The notes under the pieces are model-generated. The model saw only the letters and a program-made list of their open reading frames with translations, made no database searches and was not told the origin of the DNA. From NCBI RefSeq assembly GCF_015169395.1, contig NZ_CP063458.1, positions 1,488,001 through 1,552,000 on the forward strand: DNA of 64,000 nt, written 5' to 3'. Positions within the stretch are counted from its first letter, which is position 1. Every line of letters begins with the position of its first letter. The translations under genes were made by a program, and so were the position numbers. Source of the DNA: Humisphaera borealis. GTDB taxonomy: Bacteria > Planctomycetota > Phycisphaerae > Tepidisphaerales > Tepidisphaeraceae. Positions 44,550-53,823 of the stretch are shown in pieces.

Positions 44550-45569
44550 ATGCCGCCTCCCTGGTCACAACGACTGCTCACGCTGCTCCAGCTCACCCGC
44601 ATGGCGCTGGTGTTCACCGCGATCGCCGATGCCTGGTGCGGCCTGCTCCTCTGGGAGGCGCACGGCCGGCCTGATGCAGGCCTGCTGCAGTGGCTCGATC
44701 CCTGGCGTCTGGGAACGATCGCACTGGTCTCGATCGGCCTGTACGGCTTCGGGATGACGCTCAACGACATCATCGATCGCAGGCGCGACGCCCGAATCTC
44801 GCCCGGCCGGCCGCTGCCGAGCGGGAAGGTCTCCGTCGCGGCGGCCGTTACCGTCTGCACCCTGCTGCTGCTGTTGTCCCTCGGTTCCGCCGCGCTCTTT
44901 CGCACGAGCGGCGGGCCCAATCCAAGTCTCGCACTGGCAGCCGCGACCCTGGCACTCATCTGGTTCTACGATGCCGCCGGCAAGTACCTCGTGGGCCCGG
45001 GGCTGGTCACACTCGGCCTGGTACGGTTCTGCCAGGCGCTGATTCCGTCGGCCGAGGCGCAGGCACCGTTTCATCCCCTGCTCTGGCAGCCCCTCTGGCT
45101 GCTGAACCACGTCGCGATTCTTTCCACTGTCTGCTACGCGTGGGAGGAGAAACGCCCGGCTCTCAACATCAAGCACTGGGCCGGCGTCTTCTTCACCCTC
45201 GCCACCATCGACGCGGCGGCGATCTGGTTCATCGGCACCAACGGCCCTGGCAGCTTTCTCGACAACCTCCGACTCGACTGGCGACTGATCGGCCCGGTCC
45301 TCGGCTCGGTCGCGTTCATCGCAATGGCCACTCGCGTTCATCGCCAGGCCGGCTCCAGCCGCGAGGCCGGACAGGCGACGATGCTCTACGGCCTGCTCTG
45401 GCTCATCGTCTACGACGCCCTCTTCGCCGGTCTCTACGTTCACTGGGCGGCGGGCGTGGCGCTTCTGCTTCTGCTGCCATTGGCGTACGGCTCGGTCAAG
45501 GTCATGCGGGCGTGGAGCAAGCTCGTCGCCGCCTCGCACCGGCCGGATTTCAAGCGTGCCGGGGCGTGA
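44550..45569 (+). CDS. UbiA-family prenyltransferase
   Basis: A 339-residue integral membrane protein with about eight helices. The first Asp-rich motif NDIIDRRRDA (residues 72-81) followed by SPGRPLPSGKVS is typical of UbiA enzymes. The second motif is less clear: the segment around WFYDAAGKYLVGPG carries only a single Asp. UbiA proteins attach prenyl or polyprenyl chains to aromatic or sugar acceptors in quinone, haem, menaquinone or archaeal-type lipid synthesis. The acceptor cannot be deduced. Planctomycete relatives are often annotated only as UbiA family. Confidence 0.85.
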   Translation: MPPPWSQRLLTLLQLTRMALVFTAIADAWCGLLLWEAHGRPDAGLLQWLDPWRLGTIALVSIGLYGFGMTLNDIIDRRRDARISPGRPLPSGKVSVAAAVTVCTLLLLLSLGSAALFRTSGGPNPSLALAAATLALIWFYDAAGKYLVGPGLVTLGLVRFCQALIPSAEAQAPFHPLLWQPLWLLNHVAILSTVCYAWEEKRPALNIKHWAGVFFTLATIDAAAIWFIGTNGPGSFLDNLRLDWRLIGPVLGSVAFIAMATRVHRQAGSSREAGQATMLYGLLWLIVYDALFAGLYVHWAAGVALLLLLPLAYGSVKVMRAWSKLVAASHRPDFKRAGA

Positions 45570-45579
45570 TTCGGAGTCA

Positions 45580-45996
45580 TCAATCCTTCGTTCTTAGGAC
45601 AAAGGTGATTGGCGCCTTGATTTCCACGTCCTTGTGAAGCTTGTAGTGCCGATCTAGACCTTCAAAGCCATGCTTCTGGAGTCCCACGGTTAGGCCGTAC
45701 CCTCTACCTCCGATCTCGAACTGGCCCGATGCATCGGTCACCGCCTTTACGGGTTCGCTCGCAATTGATCCACCCCAGGGAACCTTCACTGGGCTATTGT
45801 GCGTATCGACAAGAACAATCGCGCTTACAGCAACACCCGAAACGGGTTGTCCGCCGTCATCGACAACCTTCCCCCTTAATAGGAAGTCTTCATTGCCCGT
45901 AAAGTCCATCAGACCAACGACAAAAAGCGCAACCATCAAGGCAAGCGCAGAAAACCCAATCGAGACACCGATCACCTTGCTCGTGAAAGGTTTCAC
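45580..45996 (-). CDS. Membrane-anchored protein with carboxypeptidase-regulatory-like (CarboxypepD_reg/transthyretin-like) fold
   Basis: A 138-residue protein. The N-terminal helix (VIGVSIGFSALALMVALFVVGL) anchors it. The outer domain begins LRGKVVDDGGQPVSGVAVSA and continues TDASGQFEIGGRG, a pattern of carboxypeptidase regulatory-like Ig-fold domains. The starting codon is GTG 45996 behind AAGGAG. The function is unknown. The fold usually serves as a binding or structural module on secreted proteins. Its gene lies between the convergent prenyltransferase gene and the M16 pair. Confidence 0.7.
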   Translation of the reverse strand: MKPFTSKVIGVSIGFSALALMVALFVVGLMDFTGNEDFLLRGKVVDDGGQPVSGVAVSAIVLVDTHNSPVKVPWGGSIASEPVKAVTDASGQFEIGGRGYGLTVGLQKHGFEGLDRHYKLHKDVEIKAPITFVLRTKD

Positions 45997-46049
45997 TCAT
46001 TCTCCTTGGCTCTTCCCACTTACCGAATTGGCAAGCGTGCTGATCGCAT

Positions 46050-47270
46050 TCACCCAGGTCCAAGCGTCACAATCGTCATCGGCTCAAACGGGAACTGCCG
46101 CATCAGGTCGTGCATCGTCTCCCGATTGACGGCTTCCAGCGTCGCCATGTCCTTTTCCAGCGAACGGTACTCTTCGTTGTAGAGCCACTGGCTGCCGATG
46201 GACCGCATGCGGCCCATGGGGATCTCGCCGCCGAGCACCAGGCTGCTGGCGATCTTGTTCTTGGCGCGCTCGATCTCGTCGTCGCTCAGATCGGTTTTCA
46301 CCCGCTCCAGTTCCTTCTTCGCGATCCCCAGCGCCTCGTCCGAACGGTCGGGCGAAGTCGTTAGTGAGATGTAGAAACTGCCGCAGCCGTCGTGCGGGTA
46401 GAACCCGAAGTCGGCGTCTTCCGCGATCGCGTTGTCCACCAGCGCCCAATAGAACCGCGAGCCTTCGGCGTCGCCGATGACATCTGACAGCACGCGGGCC
46501 GCGAACCGGCGATCATCCTGCGAACTGGGGCCGGGCGTCATGCCCATCGTGTATTGCCGGTTGAGCTTTGGATCCGTCAGCTTTTCCGACAGACCCGCCA
46601 CCGTCGGCTGGCTGTGGTCGCGCTTTGCGTTGACCGGCTCCCACGAGCCCATGTACTTCTTCGCCCAATCGACAACCTGCTCAAAATCGAGCAGTCCCGT
46701 CACCGACAGCACCATGTTCTTCGGCCCGTACCGCGCCTTGAAGTAGTCGGCCATCTGGTCGCGCTTCAGCGCGGTGATCGCCTCGGCGGAGCCCAGGATA
46801 CTCGCGCCCAGCGGGTGCTTGCCGAAGTGCACTTCCATCAGCTTTTCGTAAACCCGATGACCGGGATCGTCGAGATACATCGCGATCTCTTCCAGGATCA
46901 CCTTCTTTTCGGTGTCGAAGTCGGCGGTTCGAATCGCCGGCCGCAACAGGTGCGACAGGTGCTCGACCGCGCGCTCCGAAAACTCCGGCAGAACGTTGGC
47001 GTAGTACGCCGTCATTTCCTGCGTGGTGAACGCGTTATACCGTGCGCCGATCTCGTCGAAGATACGATTGACGTCTTCCCAGCCGTACTTGTCCGATCCC
47101 TTGAACATCATGTGTTCAAGGAAGTGGGAGACGCCGTTGACGTCATGCGCTTCATCGCGCGAGCCGGTCTTAACGAACAGCCCCGCCGCGAACGAGTGCG
47201 CGTCGGGGTTGATCTCGGCGACGATGTCGAGGCCGTTGGAAAGGCGATGGTGTTGGAAAGTGAGAGGCAT
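46050..47270 (-). CDS. M16 family zinc metallopeptidase, catalytic subunit
   Basis: A 406-residue insulinase-fold peptidase. The inverted zinc motif HFLEH (His49, Glu52, His53) is intact. The distal ligand Glu lies in KKVILEEIAMYLDDP. The C-terminal half lacks a clear Arg/Tyr pair (GSRFYWALVDN). This matches the active partner of two-subunit M16 peptidases. It follows its partner gene by 84 bases on the same strand. No signal peptide is evident, so it probably acts in the cytosol. An upstream in-frame TTG is a less likely start. Confidence 0.92.
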   Translation of the reverse strand: MPLTFQHHRLSNGLDIVAEINPDAHSFAAGLFVKTGSRDEAHDVNGVSHFLEHMMFKGSDKYGWEDVNRIFDEIGARYNAFTTQEMTAYYANVLPEFSERAVEHLSHLLRPAIRTADFDTEKKVILEEIAMYLDDPGHRVYEKLMEVHFGKHPLGASILGSAEAITALKRDQMADYFKARYGPKNMVLSVTGLLDFEQVVDWAKKYMGSWEPVNAKRDHSQPTVAGLSEKLTDPKLNRQYTMGMTPGPSSQDDRRFAARVLSDVIGDAEGSRFYWALVDNAIAEDADFGFYPHDGCGSFYISLTTSPDRSDEALGIAKKELERVKTDLSDDEIERAKNKIASSLVLGGEIPMGRMRSIGSQWLYNEEYRSLEKDMATLEAVNRETMHDLMRQFPFEPMTIVTLGPG

Positions 47271-47354
47271 GCTGGTTACTGGTTTCTTGTTACTGCTTAC
47301 TTGTCGGGCGCGGCGTTCGCAGGCTTCTTCGCATGTCGAAAAATCAAGCAACCG

Positions 47355-48590
47355 TTAACGACCCACTTCCAACGGCTTCGGCCCCACCGTCACGATCGTA
47401 TACGGCCCCGGCGGGTTGGCCTTCAGGTACGCGTTCACCTTCTCCACCGTCACGCTGTCGATCGCGTCCTTGATCTCGTCCAGTGTGCGAATGCGGCCAC
47501 GGATGAACCAGTCGTGTGCGATCGCCCCGGCACGGGCGCCACTGCTCTCGCCTTGCATGATCGTCGCGGCTTTCAGACCCGTTTTGGCCCGCTGTAGCTC
47601 GGCGGGCGTTACGCCTTCGGTCAGCCGTTGGAACTCGGCGAGCATGGTGTCAAGTGTCTTCTGGGCGCGGTCGTTGCTCGTGCCGGCGTACGCCAAGATC
47701 GAACCGACCTCCTTCAGGCTGCTGTAGCCGGCCCAGACGCTGTACACCAGCCCGCGCTTCTCGCGGACCTCGGTGAACAGCCGACCGCTCATCCCACCGC
47801 TGAGAACCTCGACCGCCAACCGAACGGTGTAATAGTCGGGGTCGGTCTCGAGGATGCTCGGCCAGGCGATGCCGATGTGGGTCTGCTCACTCTGCTGGTC
47901 CTGATGATGCACGCCGCGGACAGCCGGCTTGCCCGGCAGCGTGATGATCGGCGACCCATCCCAGTCACCGAACAGTCGTTCGACCTCCGACTTGAGCGTG
48001 ATGAAGTCCACGTCGCCGGCGAACGACAGGATCGCTCCGCGGGCATGGAACCGCTTGGCATAATCCTGACGGATGCGGTCGACGGTCAACGCCTTCAGCT
48101 CCGACTCCACACCCAGCGAGTTTCGGCCGAACGGGAACGGGAAGTGCCGCTCGCGCAGCGCGATCAGCATCTTCTGCTTCGGGTCGTCGTCGATGCCGGC
48201 AATCGCCTGCAACGACAGGTCGCGGGCGGCCTCAAACCCGTCCTCGGGCAAATGGGCCCGGCGGACGATGTCGGCGTAGGTGGGTAACCCCGCCATCACC
48301 CGCGACGACAACGCCGCGCAGCCCAGCCGGGTGTGATACAAGCCCGACGAACTGGACCGCTGAAGGCCGAGCCGATCAAGGTGGTCGGTCAACTCTCTGC
48401 TGTCGAGCTTCCCGGCACCTCGCAAAATAAGGTCTGACAGGACGTTAGCCGATCCACCGGCGTCGGCAGGGTCATTGCTGGTCCCGGCGGGCACCAGGAA
48501 CGACATCGCCGCCGACTGCACCGCCGGCATACGCTCGGCGAGCAGGGTCAGACCGTTCGGAAACACATGCTGGAAAAAGCGTTCGGCCAA
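47355..48590 (-). CDS. M16 family peptidase, non-catalytic partner
   Basis: About 411 residues with the M16 fold but without HxxEH. At the equivalent place it reads SANVLSDLILRGAG. The C-terminal domain keeps the Arg/Tyr motif (SGRLFTEVREKRGLVYSVW) that the neighbour lacks, as expected for a heterodimeric M16 pair. The TTG start at 48590 is favoured because AAAGGAG lies eight bases upstream and the conserved FPNGLTLLAERMP follows at once. The longer open frame above it contains tandem repeats and no conserved sequence. It is upstream of the catalytic subunit gene. Confidence 0.88.
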   Translation of the reverse strand: MAERFFQHVFPNGLTLLAERMPAVQSAAMSFLVPAGTSNDPADAGGSANVLSDLILRGAGKLDSRELTDHLDRLGLQRSSSSGLYHTRLGCAALSSRVMAGLPTYADIVRRAHLPEDGFEAARDLSLQAIAGIDDDPKQKMLIALRERHFPFPFGRNSLGVESELKALTVDRIRQDYAKRFHARGAILSFAGDVDFITLKSEVERLFGDWDGSPIITLPGKPAVRGVHHQDQQSEQTHIGIAWPSILETDPDYYTVRLAVEVLSGGMSGRLFTEVREKRGLVYSVWAGYSSLKEVGSILAYAGTSNDRAQKTLDTMLAEFQRLTEGVTPAELQRAKTGLKAATIMQGESSGARAGAIAHDWFIRGRIRTLDEIKDAIDSVTVEKVNAYLKANPPGPYTIVTVGPKPLEVGR

Positions 48591-48777
48591 TTCGGCGGCT
48601 CCTTTCGCCCGGCGAGTCGCGACCCGCGGCGAAATCAGTTTCACTCCAAAGCAGCGGCTCCACCAGCCGTCCTTCACCCAAACCTGCGACCATGACAATC
48701 TGACATGATCCGGTTGAAGTCGATTATAGGCGGCGACGCCCCGGGCGAAAGTGGACCGAGCCCATGATCGCCCGAAC

Positions 48778-48834
48778 GCCAAACGAACCCAAGATCGCCG
48801 AACGAACCCGACATCGCCAAACGAACCCGAGGAA
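48778..48834. repeat. Three tandem 19-base repeats
   Basis: Three units, GCCAAACGAACCCAAGATC, GCCGAACGAACCCGACATC and a third that diverges at its end, run at 48778-48796, 48797-48815 and 48816-48834. Partial copies continue to about 48950. On the minus strand they lie upstream of the M16 partner gene, where they might bind a regulator, but no role is known. Confidence 0.8.
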
Positions 48835-49257
48835 GCAAGTGTGCGATATCCAGTCGGATACGACGCGGAAGACGGCTCACTTCGTAGCGATCTATTCAGC
48901 CGAACGAACCCAAGACGCGATCGACTCCCTCGCCGAACGAACTCGACAATGTTGTCTGAATAACATTGGATGAGCCTTCTTAGGCGATAGGCCCGGACCA
49001 ATGGGCCATATCACTTAATTGCCTTATGTGCAGCGTCTTCAAGTTCCGCTGAACCGCCGCGCGGTTACCATCACCGCGGAAAAGCATCCGACCGCGTTGC
49101 GTCGTCAACCCAATCCTGTCATTATATGTTAGCATCTTGTACGGTCAACAGATTGGTCGGCGTACACTCGCAATTTGAAACGCCGAGCACAAACTGTGCA
49201 GACGATGGCTGATCCCGCAGACCGGTTGGTGGGCGAATCGGTTCTCCGGAAGACCGG

Positions 49258-49387
49258 TTTCACCACGAAGTGCATGAAGAGCACGAAGGCCACGAAGAAG
49301 CATCGGGAGATGAACGCACCCTTTGAAACGGCTGCATTTCTCGCGGTACCTGGTGTCCTTCGCGCCCTTCGTGATTTCGTGGTGAAA
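49258..49387. repeat. CACGAAG-type inverted repeat upstream of the MJ0042 gene
   Basis: The outer arms TTTCACCACGAAG (49258) and the complement of TTTCACCACGAAA (ending 49387) match, then diverge within tandem GCACGAAGG-like units. It belongs to the same family as the element at 39548-39857. Confidence 0.8.
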
Positions 49388-49588
49388 TCGAACCTCCATC
49401 CGGCAACCCCTTAGATCGGCGGACATCGTTACCCGCGTTCGAACCCCTAGGCTGGCGCCCATAGCCTGTCCGTGGCGGTGCCGAATCCCGGCGACACTTT
49501 CCCCTTTGACGAGCCGCATGTCCTTCGGCAAAATCACCAAGCCGCACGTCGAATCGGGTGTCTCGTACAGGTCGAAGAAGGGGTCCGA

Positions 49589-52345
49589 ATGCCACTGCTC
49601 GTCCAATGTGTCAACTGTCAGCGCCGGTACAGCCTGGACGAGAAGTCCGCCGGCAAGAAGGTGAAATGTAAGGAGTGCGGGACGGTTTTTGTGGCTCAGG
49701 CCGCCGGGCAGTCGGCCGGGCTGACCAGTGCCCCGCCGGCCAGCCCGCCTCCTGCCGCACCCCGGGTCGCTCCACGCACGGCTGCACCAACCATCCAAAC
49801 GCCGCCCCCGCGCCCGCGCATGGAGGAAAACGACGACCCGTTCGCGGCGATGTCGCTCCTTGAGGCCGGCACCGCGCCGCCGCCCGAAACCAGCGGGCCG
49901 ATGTATTCGGGCGCGGCAATGTCGGTCCGTCAGGCACCCGCGGCACCGGCGACGCCGTACACCTTTGCGCCGCCGCCGCGCAAGCGCACCAACACGACCA
50001 AGTCCCTGGGGCTCGACTCGTTGACCCCCATTCTGCTCCTGTGCTTCTTCGTCGGTCTGGCGGTTGTGCTGTACATGGGGCTGACCCATGTCACCGACAA
50101 AGCCGAACCCGGCACTCACCCCCTGGAGATCAAAGCCGCCAAGAACGCGGTTTGGATCATGGTGATCACGTTCGCCGTCTCGCACTTTGTGATCGTCGCC
50201 CCGCTGGTACTGCTGGCCGTCTTCATCGCGTCGAAGATCATGAAGTTCGAGCTGCCCGGTGCCGGCTACATGCGGGCCGCCGGGGTCGGCGCGCTTCCGC
50301 TGGTCGTACTACTGGGGAGCGACATCCTGCTTCCGGCCAATATGGCGCTGCGGCTGATCCTGCTCGTATCGATCCTTGCGCTCGCGTTCTATGCCCTCAA
50401 GAACATCTTCGAGCTGATGATCGGCGAGGCGCTCGTCGCGTACGGGTTCACGTGCGTGTTCTTTGTCGTCGGAATCGTTGTTTCGATCACGATGTCCGGC
50501 ATTGTCGCGGCGGCGGGTATTGTGCAATCGACAGCCGATGCACAGAGGGCGATCAACGCCGAACAGGAACAGAAGCGCGACCAGGAACTGGCCGACCTGC
50601 GCGGCTCTAGGCCGCCCGGCTATCGGCCGTCCGGAACACCGAGTTCTGGCGGCGGTGCGACCGAACCCCCGCCGCCACCCGTCGACCCGATGGAGACCCG
50701 CGCCCAGTCGCTGCAGCGGCGGCTGGAGGCATTCGACGCGCGGAACCTGGACAACGCCGGCCGCGAGTCCGTCGAGCGCGACTTTGCCACCCTCCGGGCC
50801 GAGGTCGCTAGTGCGACCGGCCCGCTGCGGGCGCGGCCGGAGTGGGGCAGCATCGACCAACTACACAAGTCGATCCTCCAGAAGATCAACGCCCTGCCGA
50901 CCGAGCAGCCCGACCCGCAGATCTTTAAGCCCGTTGTCGCCGATACCGAGTTCGCGCCGCCGGCCAACGGCGTTGCGGCGCTGGGCGAGGAAGTCAGCTT
51001 CGGCAAGTACTTCATCCGGCCTGCCGCCGATGCCCGCATGGACCTTCGCACCAGCAACCCTTCCCGGTACCAGTGGACGGCCGGCCAGTCCCGCGGCGAA
51101 AGCTTCAGCCTCTCGTCCGTGCCCCGCAAGAACGACAGGCAGCTTCGCCCCTGGCTGCTGACCCGCCCCTTCCAGCGGACCGCGGCCGAGCGCGACGGAC
51201 TCTATTACGTCGAGGCAAACGCCAACGCGAAATCGACTTACGGAACGCTCGGCGGACTGCCCGCGACGAAGCTCGAAGGCGAATCAGCGCTCGGTCAGCG
51301 ATTCGTCGAGTACATCCTGCTCGACGGATCGAACTGGATCGTCATGCGATCGCAGTCGCGCGGCGACGACTTGCAGGCGTACGATCTGTTTGACCTCTCC
51401 GCCCGTACGCTTCGGCCGCAGCGCGCCGGCGAGCCACCGGTCGATCCCTTCGCCCCGGAACGCGTCGCCGATCGTATTGGTGAAGACGCCGAAGCGGTGT
51501 CGGCGATCCTGCGGAAGAACCCGGTCGTCGCCGAGCCGATCGTCATTCGCCTGCTGTCGAGTGCCGACATGCGGACCCGCCGGGCCGCCGCCGACCTGCT
51601 TCCGTTCGTGATCAGTGATAAGGGCCTGCCGCAGGTCGAGTCGATGGCGTCGCACGCCGACGATCATGTCGCCGGTGCGGTGCGGGCGCTGCTTAAGAAG
51701 ATGAAGCCCGGTGCATTCGACGAGGTCGCCGAGGTTCTGCTGGACATGAAGGGCACCGATACCTTCAAGCGGAAGGCCGCTTTCGAGCGGCTCGCGAAAA
51801 TGTCGCCGCCCAACGACAAGCGCAGGAACGAAGTCGCCACGATCCTGGAAGACACGATCATCCAGGAGAAGGGATTCGGCTTTGAGGCCGAGGCCGCGGC
51901 CAATGCGCTGGCCGCCTGGCCCGGCGACAAGACATCAGCCCGGCTCGCGCCGCTGCTGAACGATCCGAAGTTGTTTCCAAGCCGGCGGGATAACCTGCTG
52001 ACCGCGATCAGCGGCAGCAAGGACAAGCTGACGGTCAACATCGTCATGAAATGGATGCCGCTGGCCCCGGAAAAAGTCACGCCCATTCTGATCCGGATGG
52101 GCCCGATCGCCGAGGACGAGGCGATCCGCCAATTGAACATCTATTTCACGAACAATACCGAAGACGGCCCGAAGGTGCGGGCGGGATGTGTCGCAATCCT
52201 GACGGAAGTCGGGTCGATGAAAAGCATGGAAGTCCTCGGCCGCGCCAGCCGCGACAAGCGCGACGTCGTCACCCAGGAAGCGGCGAAGCAGGCGATTGAC
52301 AACATCAAGGCACGGACAGCCAAGCCGGCGACGAAGCCGGGCTGA
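49589..52345 (+). CDS. MJ0042 zinc-finger, multi-pass membrane protein with HEAT-like C-terminus
   Basis: About 918 residues. An N-terminal MJ0042 zinc ribbon has Cys7, Cys10, Cys27 and Cys30 (CVNC..KCKEC). A Pro/Ala-rich linker follows, then some five or six membrane helices at about residues 140-310 (ILLLCFFVGLAVVLYM; MVITFAVSHFVIVAPLVLLAVF). The long C-terminal part ends in alpha-helical repeats with HEAT character (residues about 640-900). MJ0042 proteins are abundant in planctomycetes and myxobacteria. Their roles are mostly unknown. ATG 49589 directly precedes the zinc ribbon and has AAGGGG upstream. Confidence 0.75.
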   Translation: MPLLVQCVNCQRRYSLDEKSAGKKVKCKECGTVFVAQAAGQSAGLTSAPPASPPPAAPRVAPRTAAPTIQTPPPRPRMEENDDPFAAMSLLEAGTAPPPETSGPMYSGAAMSVRQAPAAPATPYTFAPPPRKRTNTTKSLGLDSLTPILLLCFFVGLAVVLYMGLTHVTDKAEPGTHPLEIKAAKNAVWIMVITFAVSHFVIVAPLVLLAVFIASKIMKFELPGAGYMRAAGVGALPLVVLLGSDILLPANMALRLILLVSILALAFYALKNIFELMIGEALVAYGFTCVFFVVGIVVSITMSGIVAAAGIVQSTADAQRAINAEQEQKRDQELADLRGSRPPGYRPSGTPSSGGGATEPPPPPVDPMETRAQSLQRRLEAFDARNLDNAGRESVERDFATLRAEVASATGPLRARPEWGSIDQLHKSILQKINALPTEQPDPQIFKPVVADTEFAPPANGVAALGEEVSFGKYFIRPAADARMDLRTSNPSRYQWTAGQSRGESFSLSSVPRKNDRQLRPWLLTRPFQRTAAERDGLYYVEANANAKSTYGTLGGLPATKLEGESALGQRFVEYILLDGSNWIVMRSQSRGDDLQAYDLFDLSARTLRPQRAGEPPVDPFAPERVADRIGEDAEAVSAILRKNPVVAEPIVIRLLSSADMRTRRAAADLLPFVISDKGLPQVESMASHADDHVAGAVRALLKKMKPGAFDEVAEVLLDMKGTDTFKRKAAFERLAKMSPPNDKRRNEVATILEDTIIQEKGFGFEAEAAANALAAWPGDKTSARLAPLLNDPKLFPSRRDNLLTAISGSKDKLTVNIVMKWMPLAPEKVTPILIRMGPIAEDEAIRQLNIYFTNNTEDGPKVRAGCVAILTEVGSMKSMEVLGRASRDKRDVVTQEAAKQAIDNIKARTAKPATKPG

Positions 52346-52441
52346 GCAGGTGCAAGCCCCACCGGAACGAAAGGGCTACGGAAGTGCCGGGATGGAGCTA
52401 CCGGAGCGTCGAAGGCATCCACGCGCAGTCGCAGCGTGCGC

Positions 52442-53818
52442 TCAACCGGCAATCCCTGCGAGCCGGCCGGTGCTGTCGGAGAAGTGCTCCTCCTTCACGC
52501 CGACGCCGTCGAGCATCGTCAGGAACAGGTTGGCCATGGGCGTTTCGACCGGCCACTTGATGCAACGGCCGGGCTTGACCAGGCCGCCGCCACCGCCGGC
52601 CAGCAGGACCGGCAGGTCGTGGCGGTCGTGCTTGTTCCCGTCGCGCAGGGGTGAACCGTAGAGCAGCAGGCAACGATCAAGGAGGGTGCCGCCCGCCTCG
52701 GGGATGGCTTTGAGCCGCCGCACCAGGTAGCCGAACTGCTCGGCGTAGAACGTATCGATCTTCTGCAACGCATCGAGGTTCTCGGGCCGGCCCTCGTGGT
52801 GCGAGTAATGGTGATGCGCCGACTGCACGCCGATGAACGGAAAGTTCCGGCTGCTGCCGCCGTTGGCGAGCATCAGGCTGATGATTCGCGTGCTGTCGGT
52901 CTGGTAGGCGAGCACCATCAGGTCGAGCATCACCTTGATGTGATCGGGGACGGCCGGCGGCGTGCCGGCGGGCATGCGGGTGCCCTCGGGCAGCGGCTTG
53001 GCCGGAATACGCTCGGCTGCCTGGATTTGCCGTTCGACCGCACGCACCGACTCGAGATACTCATCGACCTTCTGACGGTCGGCGCCGCCGACCGTGCGGT
53101 TCAGCGCGGCGGCGTCTTCACGGACGAGATCGAGGATGCTCGACCGCAGCATCCGCTCGCGGGCGGCGCGGCCGGCGTCGGTCGACTGCCGCGGGTCGCC
53201 GAACAAGCGTGCGAACGCCTGTCGCGAATTGGTTTCGGTCGGCACGGGAGACGTTGGCGTCCGCCAGGAGATGCAATTGCGATAGACGCCGGAGTAGCCG
53301 GCATCGCACATGCCCGGCGGGTTGGGCGGCTCGCACGCCAGTTCCAGCGACGGCAGCCGGGTCAGGTGTCCGACGCGCTGGGCAGCAAGCTGGTCGATGC
53401 TGACCCCGGCCCGCAGATCCTTGCCGAAACTCTTGCGGGCGTGGGCGGCGGTCAGGAAACTCGCGGTGGCGCGCGGGTGGTCGCCGCCGCCGTCGCCGTG
53501 GTCGCGGCCCTGGTCCAGCGTCAGCCCGCGGGTAAACAAGATCTGGTCCTTCACATCCTTCAGCACCGAGAGCGTCGGCGAGAGCGCGAAGTCGGCCCCG
53601 TCTCCTTCGATGTGCCATTTCCCGTGGTTCACGCCGTTCGGAACGTAGACGAAACCCAGCCGAACGGGCGGGCCGGCGGTCGGTGACGGCAGGTTTGCTG
53701 CAGCCCCGCTGGCGGCGGCGGCGATTGCCTGCAGCGGGGCCATCGACTCCAGCCACGGCAGCGAGACGGCGACACCAAGGCCGCGGAGCAGCGTGCGTCG
53801 GGAAAGGTGAGTGGGCAT
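52442..53818 (-). CDS. DUF1552 protein, Tat-exported
   Basis: A 458-residue protein with a twin-arginine signal (SRRTLLRGLGVAVSLPWLE) at residues 6-24. Conserved blocks LGFVYVPNGVNHGKWH, HPRATASFLTA, SIDQLAAQRVG, LELACEPPN and CISWRTPTSPV define DUF1552. In planctomycetes it nearly always follows a DUF1592-type cytochrome-domain gene, as here five bases downstream. The two are presumed partners in extracytoplasmic polymer or small-molecule turnover. No enzymatic activity is proven. Confidence 0.92.
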   Translation of the reverse strand: MPTHLSRRTLLRGLGVAVSLPWLESMAPLQAIAAAASGAAANLPSPTAGPPVRLGFVYVPNGVNHGKWHIEGDGADFALSPTLSVLKDVKDQILFTRGLTLDQGRDHGDGGGDHPRATASFLTAAHARKSFGKDLRAGVSIDQLAAQRVGHLTRLPSLELACEPPNPPGMCDAGYSGVYRNCISWRTPTSPVPTETNSRQAFARLFGDPRQSTDAGRAARERMLRSSILDLVREDAAALNRTVGGADRQKVDEYLESVRAVERQIQAAERIPAKPLPEGTRMPAGTPPAVPDHIKVMLDLMVLAYQTDSTRIISLMLANGGSSRNFPFIGVQSAHHHYSHHEGRPENLDALQKIDTFYAEQFGYLVRRLKAIPEAGGTLLDRCLLLYGSPLRDGNKHDRHDLPVLLAGGGGGLVKPGRCIKWPVETPMANLFLTMLDGVGVKEEHFSDSTGRLAGIAG

Positions 53819-53823
53819 CTGGC

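Larger units (their letters stand above)
48591..49588. other. Noncoding region of about 1 kb between M16 genes and the MJ0042 gene
   Basis: No conserved gene was found. It holds a 19-base tandem repeat (48778-48834) and further scattered copies of GCCGAACGAAC to about 48950, then a long CACGAAG-type inverted repeat (49258-49387). The remainder, including the promoter of the plus-strand gene, shows nothing recognisable. Confidence 0.45.

Noticed and set aside
43360-44757. Plus-strand open frame of 465 codons opposite alr that runs into the UbiA gene
   Set aside because: Both alr and the UbiA gene are clearly real in their own frames. This frame matches nothing.
48591-49001. N-terminal extension of the M16 partner protein up to 49001
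   Set aside because: The sequence is made of tandem repeats without conservation, while TTG 48590 has a strong Shine-Dalgarno sequence.
35931-49387. CRISPR array suggested by many similar short repeats
   Set aside because: The repeats are inverted arms with irregular spacing, not direct repeats with uniform spacers, and no cas genes are present.
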